Positions 35,308 to 47,800 of a stretch of DNA of 64,000 nucleotides are shown one piece after another. The stretch is from Hericium rajendrae. Its lineage: Eukaryota > Basidiomycota > Agaricomycetes > Russulales > Hericiaceae. The stretch is taken from positions 2,480,001-2,544,000 of the forward strand of contig CM065881.1 of assembly GCA_033439255.1 (NCBI GenBank). Direction: 5' to 3'. The translations under genes and the position numbers were made by a program. The first letter of the stretch is position 1; the number at the start of each line of letters is the position of its first letter. The notes under the pieces are model-generated. The model did no database searches. It was given only the letters and a program-made list of their open reading frames with translations, and was not told where the DNA came from.

Positions 35308-37531
35308 ATGAAGATCAGCAAAAAGATCGAGCAAGCAGCAAAGGAGGATAAGGTCTGGTGGTCGTTCGAGTACTTTCCTCCACGAACGGCTCAGGTAGGT
35401 CTAGTGCATTATACGTGGAATTGTCTTGATCGTCCGTATTCTCTGCTCAGGGCCTCCAAAATTTGCTCGACCGCATTGAGCGCATGCGCCAATTGGGTCC
35501 AGAATTCATAGACATTACATGGTGCGACTTGTCCTCAATATTCGGTGGTCATCTTCTGACCAGCATGCCCGTAGGAATGCTGGCGGAAGGACATCAGACT
35601 TGACGTCGGAGCTCGTCAAAACGTGTCAAGGGTTGATTGGCATCGAGACATGCATGCACTTAACGTGTACGAACATGCCGAAAGAGAAGGTGGACATTGC
35701 ACTGCGGGCAAGTCACGTCGTTTCCACCACGTTTCAGGGTATCTCACGGATTGAACAGGAGGCAAAGCAGTATGGCTGCCGTAATATCCTCGCCCTCCGA
35801 GGTGATCCGCCCATGGGCAAGGACGAATGGGAGGCTGTGGAAGGAGGATTTGTCCATGGCATTGACCTCGTTCGACACATCCGCGCGGAATATGGCGACT
35901 ATTTCGACATCGCGGTCCCCGGCTTCCCCCAGATGCAGCTTCTGCCCCCAGAAGAGCGCGCGCAGGAAATGAAGTATTTGAAGGAGAAGATTGACGTCGG
36001 CGTGAACTTCATCTTCACCCAGATGTTCTACGATGTTGACCTCTTCATTGCGTGGGTCAAGACTGTGCGCGAAGCTGGCATCACCATTCCCATTGTCCCT
36101 GGTATCATGCCGATTCAGACTTGGAACGGTTTTCAGCGCGCCACTAGCTTGGCGAAAACTAAGATTCCCCAGTCTTTCCTCAACGCCCTCGAACCGCATA
36201 AGAACAACGACGAGAAGGTTAGAGAAATAGGCACGAAGCTTGTTGCTGACATGTGTCGCCGGATCCTGTCTGCTGATATTGGCATTCGTGGCCTTCACTT
36301 CTACACCATGAATCTCGAGCGAGGGACAAAGATGCTTCTGGAAGAGTTGAACCTTGTCCCCAGAGTGGAGACTATCAAGCCTTTGCCTTGGCGTCAGGTA
36401 TATTATTTGTACTTTTTGTCGATCTCGATTATATTCTGACGTGCACGTTAGTCTCTCACACCCGCTCGTCGGTCAGAGACCACCCGACCTATCTTCTGGG
36501 CCAACCGGACAAAGTCATACCTGTCGCGAACGGAGAACTGGGACGAATACCCTAATGGTCGATTTGGTGACTCCCGCAGTCCTGCCTATGGTGACTTGGA
36601 CGGTTACGGCGTCTGGATAAAACAGACCGTGAGTTGTTCATGCGCCTTTTCAGGATACATGCTCACGTCCTGTATTTGCAGAAAGAGGATGCGATCAGAT
36701 TGTGGAATCGTCCGACCACGCTCGACGATATCAAGACATTGTTCAAGCGGTTCTGTAAAGGAGAGCTGGCTGCTCTTCCTTGGTCCGACGAAGGCCTTCT
36801 GAGCGAGACATCCGTCATCTCTGACAAATTAGCTCAGCTCAACGAATTTGGATTTTTGACCATCAATTCCCAGCCCGCTGTAGATGGTGCGAGAAGCGAT
36901 GACAAATTCTTCGGCTGGGGCCCCAGTAATGGCTACGTGTACCAAAAGGTAATCGAAATTTCTCCTGTCTTCTTCATCCCCGTTGAAGCAGGTCCGTTCC
37001 CGCAGGCATATCTCGAGTTCTTCGTGGCTCCGGAGCTTCTCGACGTTCTGATTCGTCACATCGACAAGGACAGCGGCATGACTGGAATCACCTACCATAT
37101 TATCAGCCCCCAAGGTGATCTGCGCACAAACACGACATCCGATGGTCCGAATGCCGTGACGTGGGGCGTCTTCCCAGGCAAAGAAATTGTTCAGCCGACC
37201 ATCGTTGAGGCCATCAGCTTCATGGCATGGAAGGTTCGTGCCATAATTGCATTGACGCGCATAAGTCCCGAGACTCATAATATATCATGACCCACAGGAC
37301 GAAGCGTACGAACTAGGCCGCCAATGGGCAAAGCTCTACGAACCCGATTCCCCGTCACGCAAGTTGATCAGCGATATCATGGACCGCTGGCTTCTCGTTA
37401 ACGTTGTCCACAATGACTTCAAGAAACCCGATGCCATCTTCGAACCCTTCTTCAAGGCGGGCGCCGAGTTCGCCGCCACACAGGCCAACGGCCATGCCAT
37501 GCACATCAACGGCAACGGTCACGCGAACTAA
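35308..37531 (+). CDS. MET13: Methylenetetrahydrofolate reductase
   Basis: FAD enzyme that reduces 5,10-methylene-THF to 5-methyl-THF for methionine synthesis in the cytosol. The start at 35308 gives [20 protein letters not shown]. The catalytic TIM barrel spans roughly residues 1-310: [64 protein letters not shown] and [15 protein letters not shown]. The C-terminal regulatory domain follows ([57 protein letters not shown]), ending NGHAN. Exons: 35308-35394, 35451-35521, 35575-36397, 36452-36628, 36683-36948, 37006-37233 and 37298-37531. The 57-bp intron 36949-37005 is stop-free and in frame. Fungi have two MTHFR paralogues (MET12, MET13 in yeast), so the symbol is tentative. No frame break was found. 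Confidence 0.96.
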
Positions 37532-38065
37532 ATTTAATATCTTCCTCCGTTGTTTAATCTCCGCACTATCTATTGACACTGTATTATCTGCGATTCCACT
37601 CCACATCCTCGCTGTCACGTCCGTCGCATTATCGGGTTCAACCCCCGTCGTTTCAACAGGGGACATGTTTCCCCGCTTGCATCCTTTTCCCATCATAATA
37701 CTTCTGGTCCATCACGTCTTCGCATCTTTTCCATTCTGCATCTGCATCAACTGCATCTATCCCTACTCCCACTCCCACATCGTCTTGCTTCAACCGCATG
37801 CCCCTTCCGAACTCCGCGGTCGGTATATCAATCTATATTGTTCGGGCAAGCCTATGTGCGCCCACGTATCGATGTAATCTTATTGTGAAGTTACCTACAT
37901 TGGCATTTGGTGACTACACCTACGTGCGCAGCTTCTTTAGCCGATCCCGCTCTGCTCAAGAGGACGATGACGCCCCATGATTCGACTCGTTTAACAGAGC
38001 TCGGCCTTCCTGGGAAAAAATCCGTTCAAACATACATGGGTAACTACAGCGGATATATAAATACA
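37532..38065. other. Convergent intergenic region, no gene seen
   Basis: MTHFR and ELMO 3' flanks. Pyrimidine-rich early part; no coding or RNA gene signal. Confidence 0.55.
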
Positions 38066-40936
38066 TTATTGCGGGTCATACAGGTCCGAAAAGAAAAAGT
38101 CATTATTTGTCGGCGGCGCTCCCGCGACGAGCCCACTGGGTATCTCCACCTTGTCACCCGAAAGATCTGCGCAAGGCTTTTTCAGCTCGCGTGCAGGATG
38201 ACAAGGAGCCAAGCGCACCTAGCAGTTTGATCTTGAGCCCGATCTCCGTCAGGGCCGTGATAAAGTCCGCCGTCTCCTTCGACGCGACATGTCCGCTGTC
38301 CCTCCGCAGCATGTTCAGCCCGTCCGTCCAGTCGGCCCACCGCGACTGATCCGGCGCGATCTGGTCCGCGAGCGAGCCCTCGTGTGCGCTGATGAGCGAG
38401 AACGAGAGCTGCGACGCGACGACGGGGGACGACGGCGGGAGATCGCCCTGCGCGAAGTTCGGTGGCATCGCGCAGTTCCCCGTCGCGATCTCGCTGATGG
38501 TGGAGATATCGATGCGCTCGGGGAGGTCTTCGAGCCCGTGGCGGACAGGGAATTTGACTTGGCTGTCGACATAATGCAGGTATTTCAGGCCGTTGTCCTG
38601 TGGGGCGTTAGTGTTGTGGATCGTGGCAGTCAGGAAGAAACTTACCATTCTCATGAAGCGCCACGGTCGTGTAGGGCGGCGGGCGTTCCCCGATGTGGGG
38701 ATTGCGTTCATGAACCAGGCGCCCTGCAGTAAACAATGGATTCGTTGCGAACGCACAAATTCCATCGATTCCTTGTAGAGTTTGGCCCGAAGATTGCTGC
38801 AGGCGAAGGTCAGAGATTAGAGAATAGGATTGATGATGAATGCACGCACCGAACAGGGACCTTGCTAAGCAAGTCGTCTTCCGCTTCAAGTTCCTTCATT
38901 TGTCGATCGCGTACAGCCCGATACTCACATTCGACGAAATCTTGCTCCACTTCGTGCCACTCCCGGCTGCTCTCGTCTCGAAGGGCGACCTTCACTCTGC
39001 AACAGGATGAGTTGCGTGATACAGGCGCTTTATATGCCACTCACTGGCTTCGCACAAGCGCAACAACCCGGGTGAAATCGCCAAGGGAAGCGCCACTCTC
39101 GTTCCACATCCGATAGAAGAAATTCGTCGCCAGCGCGTGCACTTTATAGAAGTTCAAGAAGAACGGCTGGAAGGTGGGTGTCGTGGCATCTGGCAACAGA
39201 ATCGTGTTAACACCAGCTATCCAGAACAAAGCTGATTGCGACGAACACCCAGGTGCAAATATAGCCCAGTACTCGGACAGGAGTTCAACAACTTCATTAG
39301 AAGCTTTGGCCAAGGGGCATCGCCTCTCGGGCGGGCGACTGATCTGCTCTTGTACCACTTTGGAAAAGAAGTCGGGGTCGCTCTGCACGAAATGGCGCTG
39401 TACGGCATGGCGTGTCAGAAATCAACTATCAGATTTGACGCTGATGTAGCACGCACCAAGCAATCCAAACCCAGCACACCGACTTCGCCAAACTCTTGGC
39501 TCAGGTTTTCAGAATCAAATCCGAGCTGTCTCCATTTCAAGACACCGCTTTCGCCGTCGGGCTGTGAAGACAGCTTGCTGTTCATCCAGATGTAGTCCAA
39601 AGCTCCACTGTGAGATTGGACATCCGGTTCGACGAGCGTGATTTTCTTCCTGTACGTCATTCGCGCGATGTTGGCTTGGAAGTCAAGCACACACGACGTC
39701 AGGTCCTCGACCGTATGCGTGGACATCAGGCGCTGGAAAACGGTCAACTTCATATTGTTCCAACAAATGACGCAGAGATTGTACTCACGACGACTGCCTT
39801 TCTCGTGTTGAGCCGCTCTAGCTTCGCGGTGAAATATTCCCACCAGCTGTCGGTAGCATGTGCCAGCAGCGAGTTGATCAACATCATGCTGTTGCGATGA
39901 TCAGCAACAAGATGGCGAGGGATAGCATCCATCTTTCTTACCTGTTCAGCGCCAGAGCTGTGTCTGCACTCCCGAGACGGTTGACGACAGTCTCCAGAAT
40001 GCCCCATTCCTTGCGCATCTGTTCAAAAACGACGTCGAATCCATAGCGATAGACAGATCCGGGCGGTGCTGGTGGAGGACTTCTGCTGGAGCTGGCGGCC
40101 ATGCCAGGCCCTGGAGCGCTGAGAGGATCAGCTTCGACCAGTCTCTTGAGGATGGCAGTGGCAGGTCGGCAGACATTGATGAGAGAGTTCTGGGAAGAGA
40201 GAATCTGGACCACTTTGAGTATGAATGCGTCATCAAGAGTGGCCCATCCGTAGTCGAGTTCCATAAGATTCTGCATAGCTGTTAATGCATACTAAAATAA
40301 TGCATATTGTTAGACTGTGGGGCCCATGGAAAAGCGGAGATCCACATACTGCAAGCGTGTTCCCATAGCTGAAGTTGATTACTTCTATAAGGATGCGGAC
40401 ACCATCTCGATTGACAAATGCAGTTGCAAATTGTTCCTCCTGCGTATTCCCTCTGCGTCAACTGAAGACCTAATATTTCGAAAATAAGTACCGACTTTGA
40501 TATATTTCTGTACTGAAAATAGCGGAAGTCTCATGGTCTTCTCATCTCGCATGAGAAGTTTATCAAGGAGCTCAGTTGCCTCTATGGCAGGAGAGTTGAC
40601 GAGTCTGAAACAATTTTAACCTTTGTAATGTCACATAGAAGTCTGGGACACGAACTTCAAGTTTGATTTCGCTTTGATTTTCTTCCTGAGGTTGTCATTG
40701 GTAACGAGCTCGTCCATTTCATCCCGCAGAGCATAGTCCGCCGGAGATCCTTTGACTTTGAGGTTCAGACATAATTGCTTTACCACATCTGAAACGCTGA
40801 GCGTAGGGTCAATCCGAGCTCGGACAGTCAGGCCTTCCTTGGTAGTGACGCTGTTGGTGGGAATAAGGCCAGTCTTAGAGCCACCGATTCCATTCGTGGT
40901 AGACTGACGGGCGCGGGGAATTTCGCCGTTTGACAT
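38066..40936 (-). CDS. ELMO/CED-12 domain protein
   Basis: In animals and amoebae ELMO proteins pair with DOCK-type exchange factors to activate Rac. In fungi the same pairing is expected to steer actin and polarity, but that is inference. The start at 40936 begins MSNGEIPRARQS. An N-terminal armadillo-like region follows (RIDPTLSVSDVVKQLCLNL, NRDGVRILIEVINFSYGNTL, NLMELDYGWATLDDAFI). The ELMO domain contains the hallmark LKWRQLGFDSENLSQEF and GVLGLDCL. A PH-like C-terminal region ends DKVEIPSGLVAGAPPTNNDF and then FFSDLYDPQ. The last intron, 38167-38218, must be removed to reach this ending; without it translation stops early at 38154. About eight to ten short introns in all. Divergent from TOR, with 953 bp between the starts. 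Confidence 0.9.
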
Positions 40937-41889
40937 GATGGAATGGACTATGGCCGCAAGAATTGACGGTGCAACTTCAATCAAGAGTCCAGGCGAATGC
41001 AAAGCGTATCAAGCACTCAAAGTTTGAAGCAGGTGTAGTAGTCTATAGGACGGGGACGTCGATTAGAGAGTCAGTTTACGAAAATGAATGTGGATTCAGG
41101 GAAAGCGTAAATGAAGTCTTATGCAACCACGAAGGTTGATCCGACTGATGTGCAAATGTCGAAAGCGTTCATCTCGATATCATTGAGAAGAGCCCAGACT
41201 TACTGACGGTATACAGGCGTGCCAAGATGTAAATGTCTAGTCGAGGTAACCTAGAAGATGGGTCGTATGTCAGTGTCTATGATAGGACAGGCGAAGCGAA
41301 CATGCGTCGCGCTCTCTTTAGAGATAATAGCGTCTACCCAGATACATCCCGACACGCACACCAACACACACCATGAGACATACCAGAAAGAGGGCTCACC
41401 AAAAGTTAGGATACGTGATAGCTGTTTCTCGCCGAAGCACGCGACGTAGTATTGAGGACTTGATTTAGAAAAGATACAGATTCTTGCACGCGACGAGCAT
41501 ACAAGATGAATATGAGGCAAAGATCAGGGTATGAATGTCGACAAGAACACGAATGTTAGCTGGGGGTATAGAGTGTACAGCGTCGAAGAAACTTGGATAG
41601 CCTCAGGGCTCTGAAAAACGGGATGATTTCGCGACGAACGGGGCGGCGTTGCGCGTGGCTGGAAGCAGGAAATGAGCGGCGATGATGATCCAGTAAACAG
41701 TCGAGTGAGATGAAAAGGCGATGGGAATTTTCGAATAGGCAGTGAGAGCCTGTACGCGATGGTGATACCGACACGACAACAATATTGACTTACGTCAGCG
41801 TCGTAATGAGCCTCGCCTGCGACCGCCTTCTGCTCAGTCTCCGCTCTGCTTGCTGAGCGTAACGCTCTCACTTTTCGCGTCAGCCCACC
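40937..41889. promoter_or_regulatory. Divergent promoter region, ELMO / TOR
   Basis: 953 bp between two divergent genes. No known element stands out and short ORFs have no coding character. The strand just upstream of the TOR start has pyrimidine-rich stretches. Confidence 0.45.
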
Positions 41890-44800
41890 ATGGCGACGAC
41901 GTCCAGTTCGCAACAGGGCGACGTCCTGTCCAACATATTTGCGGGGCTCAGAAACAAATCTCATGAGACGCGTCTACAGTCTGCTATCGAGCTCCGGCGT
42001 TATGCACGTACTCGCGTTCTTCAGATAAGGATAACTTGCTGACGCTCCCTGCTCATGGATTTAGGTTTCGACCAAAGTAGTGGAGATGTCATCGGACGCC
42101 GCTGCGAAACTCTGGGATGACTCCATAAACAGACGGCTGTTTGATCTCGTACACAGCCCAAATAATGTCGAGAAGTTGGGGGGGATCTTGGCCATTGGTG
42201 CGTGTCTTACCATTGCCAAAATGCAGTGTCTGATACCACTATTATTAGACCATCTTCTTGATGTAGATGGCGAGGAGACCATAGAATCGAAGCGCAATCT
42301 CTTCCGGTTCTACAACTATGTCAAAGCTCTGCTTCCGAACAGTGACATCAATGTCATGCTCGCCGCCTCCAAGACCCTCGGACAGATAGCAGAGATAGGT
42401 GGTGCGGCATTTGGGGAACGCTTCATGGACTACGAAGTGCCGGCTGCAATTGGTCTACTCCAAGGCGACAAGCAGGAGCCCGGAAGATATGCCGGAGTCT
42501 TGATTTTGAAAGAGCTTGCGCGAAATAGTCCCACATACTTCCACTCCCACATCGACCTGGTGTTTGACAAAGTCCTGGTCCCCCTCCGAGATGCGCGCGT
42601 CATTGTCAGGGAAGGTGCTGCAGAATTGCTAGCTGCATGTTTGGAGATTGTCACGCAAAGAGAACGACAGGCACCAAGTAGCCATCTATACAAGATTCTC
42701 AAGGATGCTCAGCTCGGATTGAAGATGAGCCAACCGGAAGTGATCCATGGATCTTTACTCACTTATCGTGAGCTATTGCTTCACGGAGGCATGGTGAGTA
42801 CTCTCTACAATGTTACAGGCATACAGTCACTCAGCTTTCTGCATAGTTCATGAAAGAGACCTTCCTCGATACTGCGGATCAAATCTTGCGCTTCAGGGTT
42901 CATCGAGACCCTCTAGTCCGCAAGATGGTCATCACTCTCATTCCCACATTGGCGGTATATGACACCCAGACATTTTCTGAACATTTCCTGCACAAGGCCA
43001 TGGCGCATCTGCTCCAACAACTTGACAAATCCAGCGAACGTTCGTTCGGTAAGCTGTCGACAATTTCTATTATCCCGCAATTGCCTAACGCTATTCTCAG
43101 CATTCATTGCAATCGGCCATGTGGCAACGGCTGTTGGGAGCGACATGAAACCTTTCCTGGATTCAATTATGTCGCAGATCAAAGTTGGCCTGCAGAACAG
43201 AGGGTATGCATACTTTCCATATTAATACTCAGCTCTCATTTATCGCATGCATGCAGGAGAAAGGCTCCATCAGAAGAGCCGATGTTCCAATGCGTCGGTA
43301 TGCTGGCATCTGCCGTGGGCCCCAACTTGACGAAGCTTCTGCATGATCAACTGGACTTAATGTTCACATGTGGATTGAGTGAACCTCTACGGCAGGCACT
43401 GGTCGCCATCGCAAGGCATATACCTCCACTCCTGAGGACCATACAAGGTCTGTTTGCTCTCGACTTCTGAAATTACTTCTCTCTTAAAGAGGTCACTAGA
43501 TCGTCTGCTTGATCTTCTATCTATGATTTTGAGCGGTCAACCATATAAGCCACTAGGAGCACCCCCTACGCTGATGCGTGACAACGTCTCAGCAATTTCG
43601 CGAGACCTAAACACCTCCCAGGTCCGTCTTCTTTATAGGCAGCTCAAATATATAATTGACGCTGGAAACAGAACGCAGCGGGCGCGAAGAATCCAGAGCT
43701 GAGCACTCTTGCTCTCAATACCCTTGGCTCCTTTGACTTCAGTGGTATGTTACGCTCTTTGTTTGCACAGATGAATATTGAATACGGTTCTTATACCAGG
43801 TCACGTCTTGAACGAGTTTGTCCGAAATTGTGCCCTTCCGTATCTCGAAGAGGACCACCCAGACGTTCGACGCGCTGCGGCTTTGACGTGCTGTCAGGTA
43901 TTCAAACGCGACTCGATTTGCTATCAAGGAAGCAATCATTCGATTGAGATCATCACTGACGTGTTGGGCAAATTGTTGACCGTCGGTATCGCAGATCCAG
44001 GTAACGTCTAGCTTTTTGTGAAACAGAGTCGTACTCATTTCCTGCAGACCCGACGATCCGACAAACTGTCCTTTCTTCCCTCCATGAGCAATTTGACAAG
44101 CATCTCGCACAGGCTGAGAACGTGCGGTCGCTGTTCATCGCCTTGAACGACGAAGTCTTTGAGAACAGAGAGACCGCGGTTGGACTTATTGGACGTCTTG
44201 CTATGCATAATCCCGCCTATGTCATGCCGTCATTGCGCAAGGCATTGATCCAACTACTTACAGAGTTGGAATACTCGACGGTGATGTTAGTTACGAGTCT
44301 TCTCTTTTTGTCACCCATTTCTTATGGTATCTTCTCAGGCGCAACCGGGAAGAATGCACACGGCTCCTCACTCTTCTAGTCAGCGCAACGCAGCGTTTGA
44401 TCAAGCCTTACGCTCTTCCCATGCTACGTGTCCTTCTCCCGAAAGCCAACGACAGCAATGCTACCGTGGCTGCCAACGTGATCATGTGTCTCGGTGAACT
44501 GGCCTGCGTTGGCGGTGAGGATGTGCAGCCGCATGTTCCTGAGCTGATGGAGGTCATCATCAGCAAGCTCTCCGATCCGTCTCTGTCCAAGCGGGACGCG
44601 GCGTTACACACGCTTGGTCAAGTCTGCTCGAGCACGGGATATGTCATTCAACCATTGGTGGAATATCCGCAACTTTTACCGACCTTGAGCAGGATCCTCA
44701 AGACTGAGCCTACGCTTGCAGTGCGTAGAGAGGTTATCAAAGTGCTTGGTGTGTTGGGCGCATTGGATCCATATCGACGCAAGGTAAGGCTCAACTTATT

Positions 44801-47800
44801 GCTTGGTTTCGAGTACTGAAACTGTTGTTGCCAGTCGAGACCGGATGAGGAATCTCCCAGCGAGACGGTTGCTCCCGCCGCCAGTGCGATCAACCTTACG
44901 CATATGACTTCTTCAGCGTCCGACGATTATTACCAGACTGTCGTTATCAATGCGTTACTTGGGATTCTCAAGGACCAGTCGCTCAGTCCGCAACATCATG
45001 CTGTTATCGAAGCTATCATGTCGATATTCAAGACTCAAGGTCTCAAATGCGTGACGTTTTTGCCCCAGGTCATATCCCTCCCTCTTTGGTCAAAGGCGTT
45101 TGATTCATTAATATCTTTTAATAGATCATACCAGCATTTGCGGCAGTCACTCGGGGCTCCACTGCTCGGTTGCAAGAGTTCCATTTGCAACAGCTTGCGA
45201 TCCTCATTGGAATCATCAGGCAACACGTTCGCAATTACATGCCTGAGATATTTGGCCTCGTCACCGAACTATGGGAAAATAGCTCGCTGCAGCTGCCCCT
45301 GGTCTCTCTTATTGAGTCTCTAGGCAAAGCCCTGGACGCGGAGTTCAAGCCGTTTTTGCCGACCATCCTCCCTCTAATCTTGCGCGTCTTCGACGGTGAA
45401 CTCAACGACAAGCGCGCTAACACGCAGATCAAGGTGTTCGACGCCTTCCTGACTTTCGGAGCGAACATTGAGGAGTACCTCCACCTCGTCATTCCAATCA
45501 TCGTCAAGACATACGAACGCCCTGATGCGCCGGCTGCATTGCGGAGAAGAGCCATCGCAACCATCGAGGGCCTCTCAGCGCGGGTCAACTTCTCCGACCA
45601 CGCTTCGCGGATAATCCATCCTCTTGTCCGCGTGTTGAATTCCAATGCCAACGAGTTGCGGCAAGCTGTCATGGACACGCTTTGCGCATTGGTCATTCAG
45701 CTAGGATCGGATTTTGCCATCTTCGTTCCGACAATCGACAAGGTCGTTCGCGGTCGGATTACTCATGCGAAATATGAGAACCTGATCTCGAAGCTCTTGA
45801 ACGGAGAGCGTTTGCCCCAGGAGTTGGGGACTTTGGAGCTGATGTTTGTGTTCTTTGCACTATTGCTTGTCTGCAGTTCGCTGAAATTTTTTCCTAGTAT
45901 GAGCGAGAGCGCTAAGGCTCCTGAATACTCCGCGCCGGCGGAGGCCGCTAAGATGGCAGTCAACCAGCAGCACCTCAAGCAGGCGTGGGACACCTCCCAG
46001 GTCTCCACGAAGGAGGATTGGAATGAATGGATGCATCGCCTCTCGGTGGAGTTCATGAAGGAGTCGCCTTCCCATGCTCTCCGTGCCTGCATGAGCCTTG
46101 TCGACATGCACCAGCCTTTGGCCAAGGAGCTGTTCAATGCGGCTTTCATCTCTTGCTGGCGTGAACTTTATGAACAGTATCAGGTCTGTTTTTTCGCGTC
46201 CGATATCTTATCCGAGCTCACCAATTTGCAGGAGGATCTTGTTCGAGCTATCGATACCGCCATTACTTCCTCGACCGCGCCATCAGAACTCATACATCGC
46301 CTACTCAACCTTTGCGAATTCATGGAGCACGAAGATCAGCGCTTGCCCATAGAGAACAGCACCCTCGGCGAATATGCTCTGCGCTATCACGCGTATGCCA
46401 AAGCGTTGCATTACAAGGAACTCGAATTCTTCTCGGAGACGTCGCCTGGCATTATCGAAGCCCTCATCAATATCAACACGAAGCTTCAACAGCATGACGC
46501 CGCCTGGGGAACGCTGCTTATCGCCCGCGAGCAGTACGACGTCAGTAAGCACGAGGAGTGGTATGAGCGACTTGGCCGCTGGCAAGACGCGCTGAACACG
46601 TACGAGCGGAAAGCGCAGGAAGATCCTGACGCGCCCGACATCGCGATCGGGAAGATGAAGTGTTTGCATGCGCTCGGGGAGTGGGATCTCCTGGCCGCAC
46701 AGGTCGAGGAGAACTGGTCTAATGCAAGCCATGAAGATCGGAAAGAGATCGCTCCTATGGCGGCGGCGGCGGCGTGGTCTCTCAACGATTGGGACTCGAT
46801 GGAGGACTACATCACGACGATGAAGTCGGACTCGCCTGACCGCGCTTTCTACCGGGCCATTCTCTCTGTGCATCAAAACCAGTTTGTGAAAGCCTTGACT
46901 CATATCACAAAGGCTCGCGATCTGTTAGACCCTGAGCTCACGAATCTGGTAGGAGAAAGCTACGGGCGGTCATATAAGTACATCGTCCACATCTGAACCG
47001 ATAATTTTTCGACTGATCTTGGATATCACAGCATCATGGTCCGAGCTCAGATGCTCTCCGAATTGGAAGAGATCATTTCGTACAAGACGTATGCTGATCA
47101 GCCTGAGCGGCAACAGACCCTCAGGAAAACTTGGATGAAACGGTATGGACTGTCCACATCTTGCAATTGAGCGATATTGACCCATTCGACTTGTAGGCTT
47201 CAGGGATGCCAACCAGATGTTGAAGTCTGGCAACGTATCCTTCAGGTCAGAACGCTCGTGTTAAGCCCAGAAGACGATCCTGTCATGTGGATCAAATTTG
47301 CGAATCTGTGTCGGAAGAGTGACAGAATGCTTCTCGCAGAGAAGACAATCAATTCGTTATTGTCTCAAGAGAGGGTTCGTCGCCGATTCGTCAAGATTAT
47401 GGTTGAAATTGACAATTTTGTTTTGGATTAGCATCTGAAAGCGCCGCCAAATGTTGTCTACGCACAGCTGAAGTACATGTGGGCGGACGGTGCTCGCGAA
47501 GAGAGTCTGAACTTCCTGCAGCAATTTACCGCCAGTCTCTCCAGAGATTTGCAAGCCGAGACTTCCGAAAGATCGCAGCGCCCGGGTGTTTCTAGGCAAA
47601 AGCTCGATGAATTGTCGTGCCTGTTAGCTCGTTGCTACTTCAAGCAGGGCGAATGGCAGATGGAGCTGAGCGACAATTGGGGAACGGTTAGAGAACTTCA
47701 ATTTTTCTCAAAACTTTTATTGACAATAGCGCAGAGAAATGTCAACGACATCTTGCATTCATTCCTTCTCGCTACTCACTACGATCCTAATTGGTACAAA

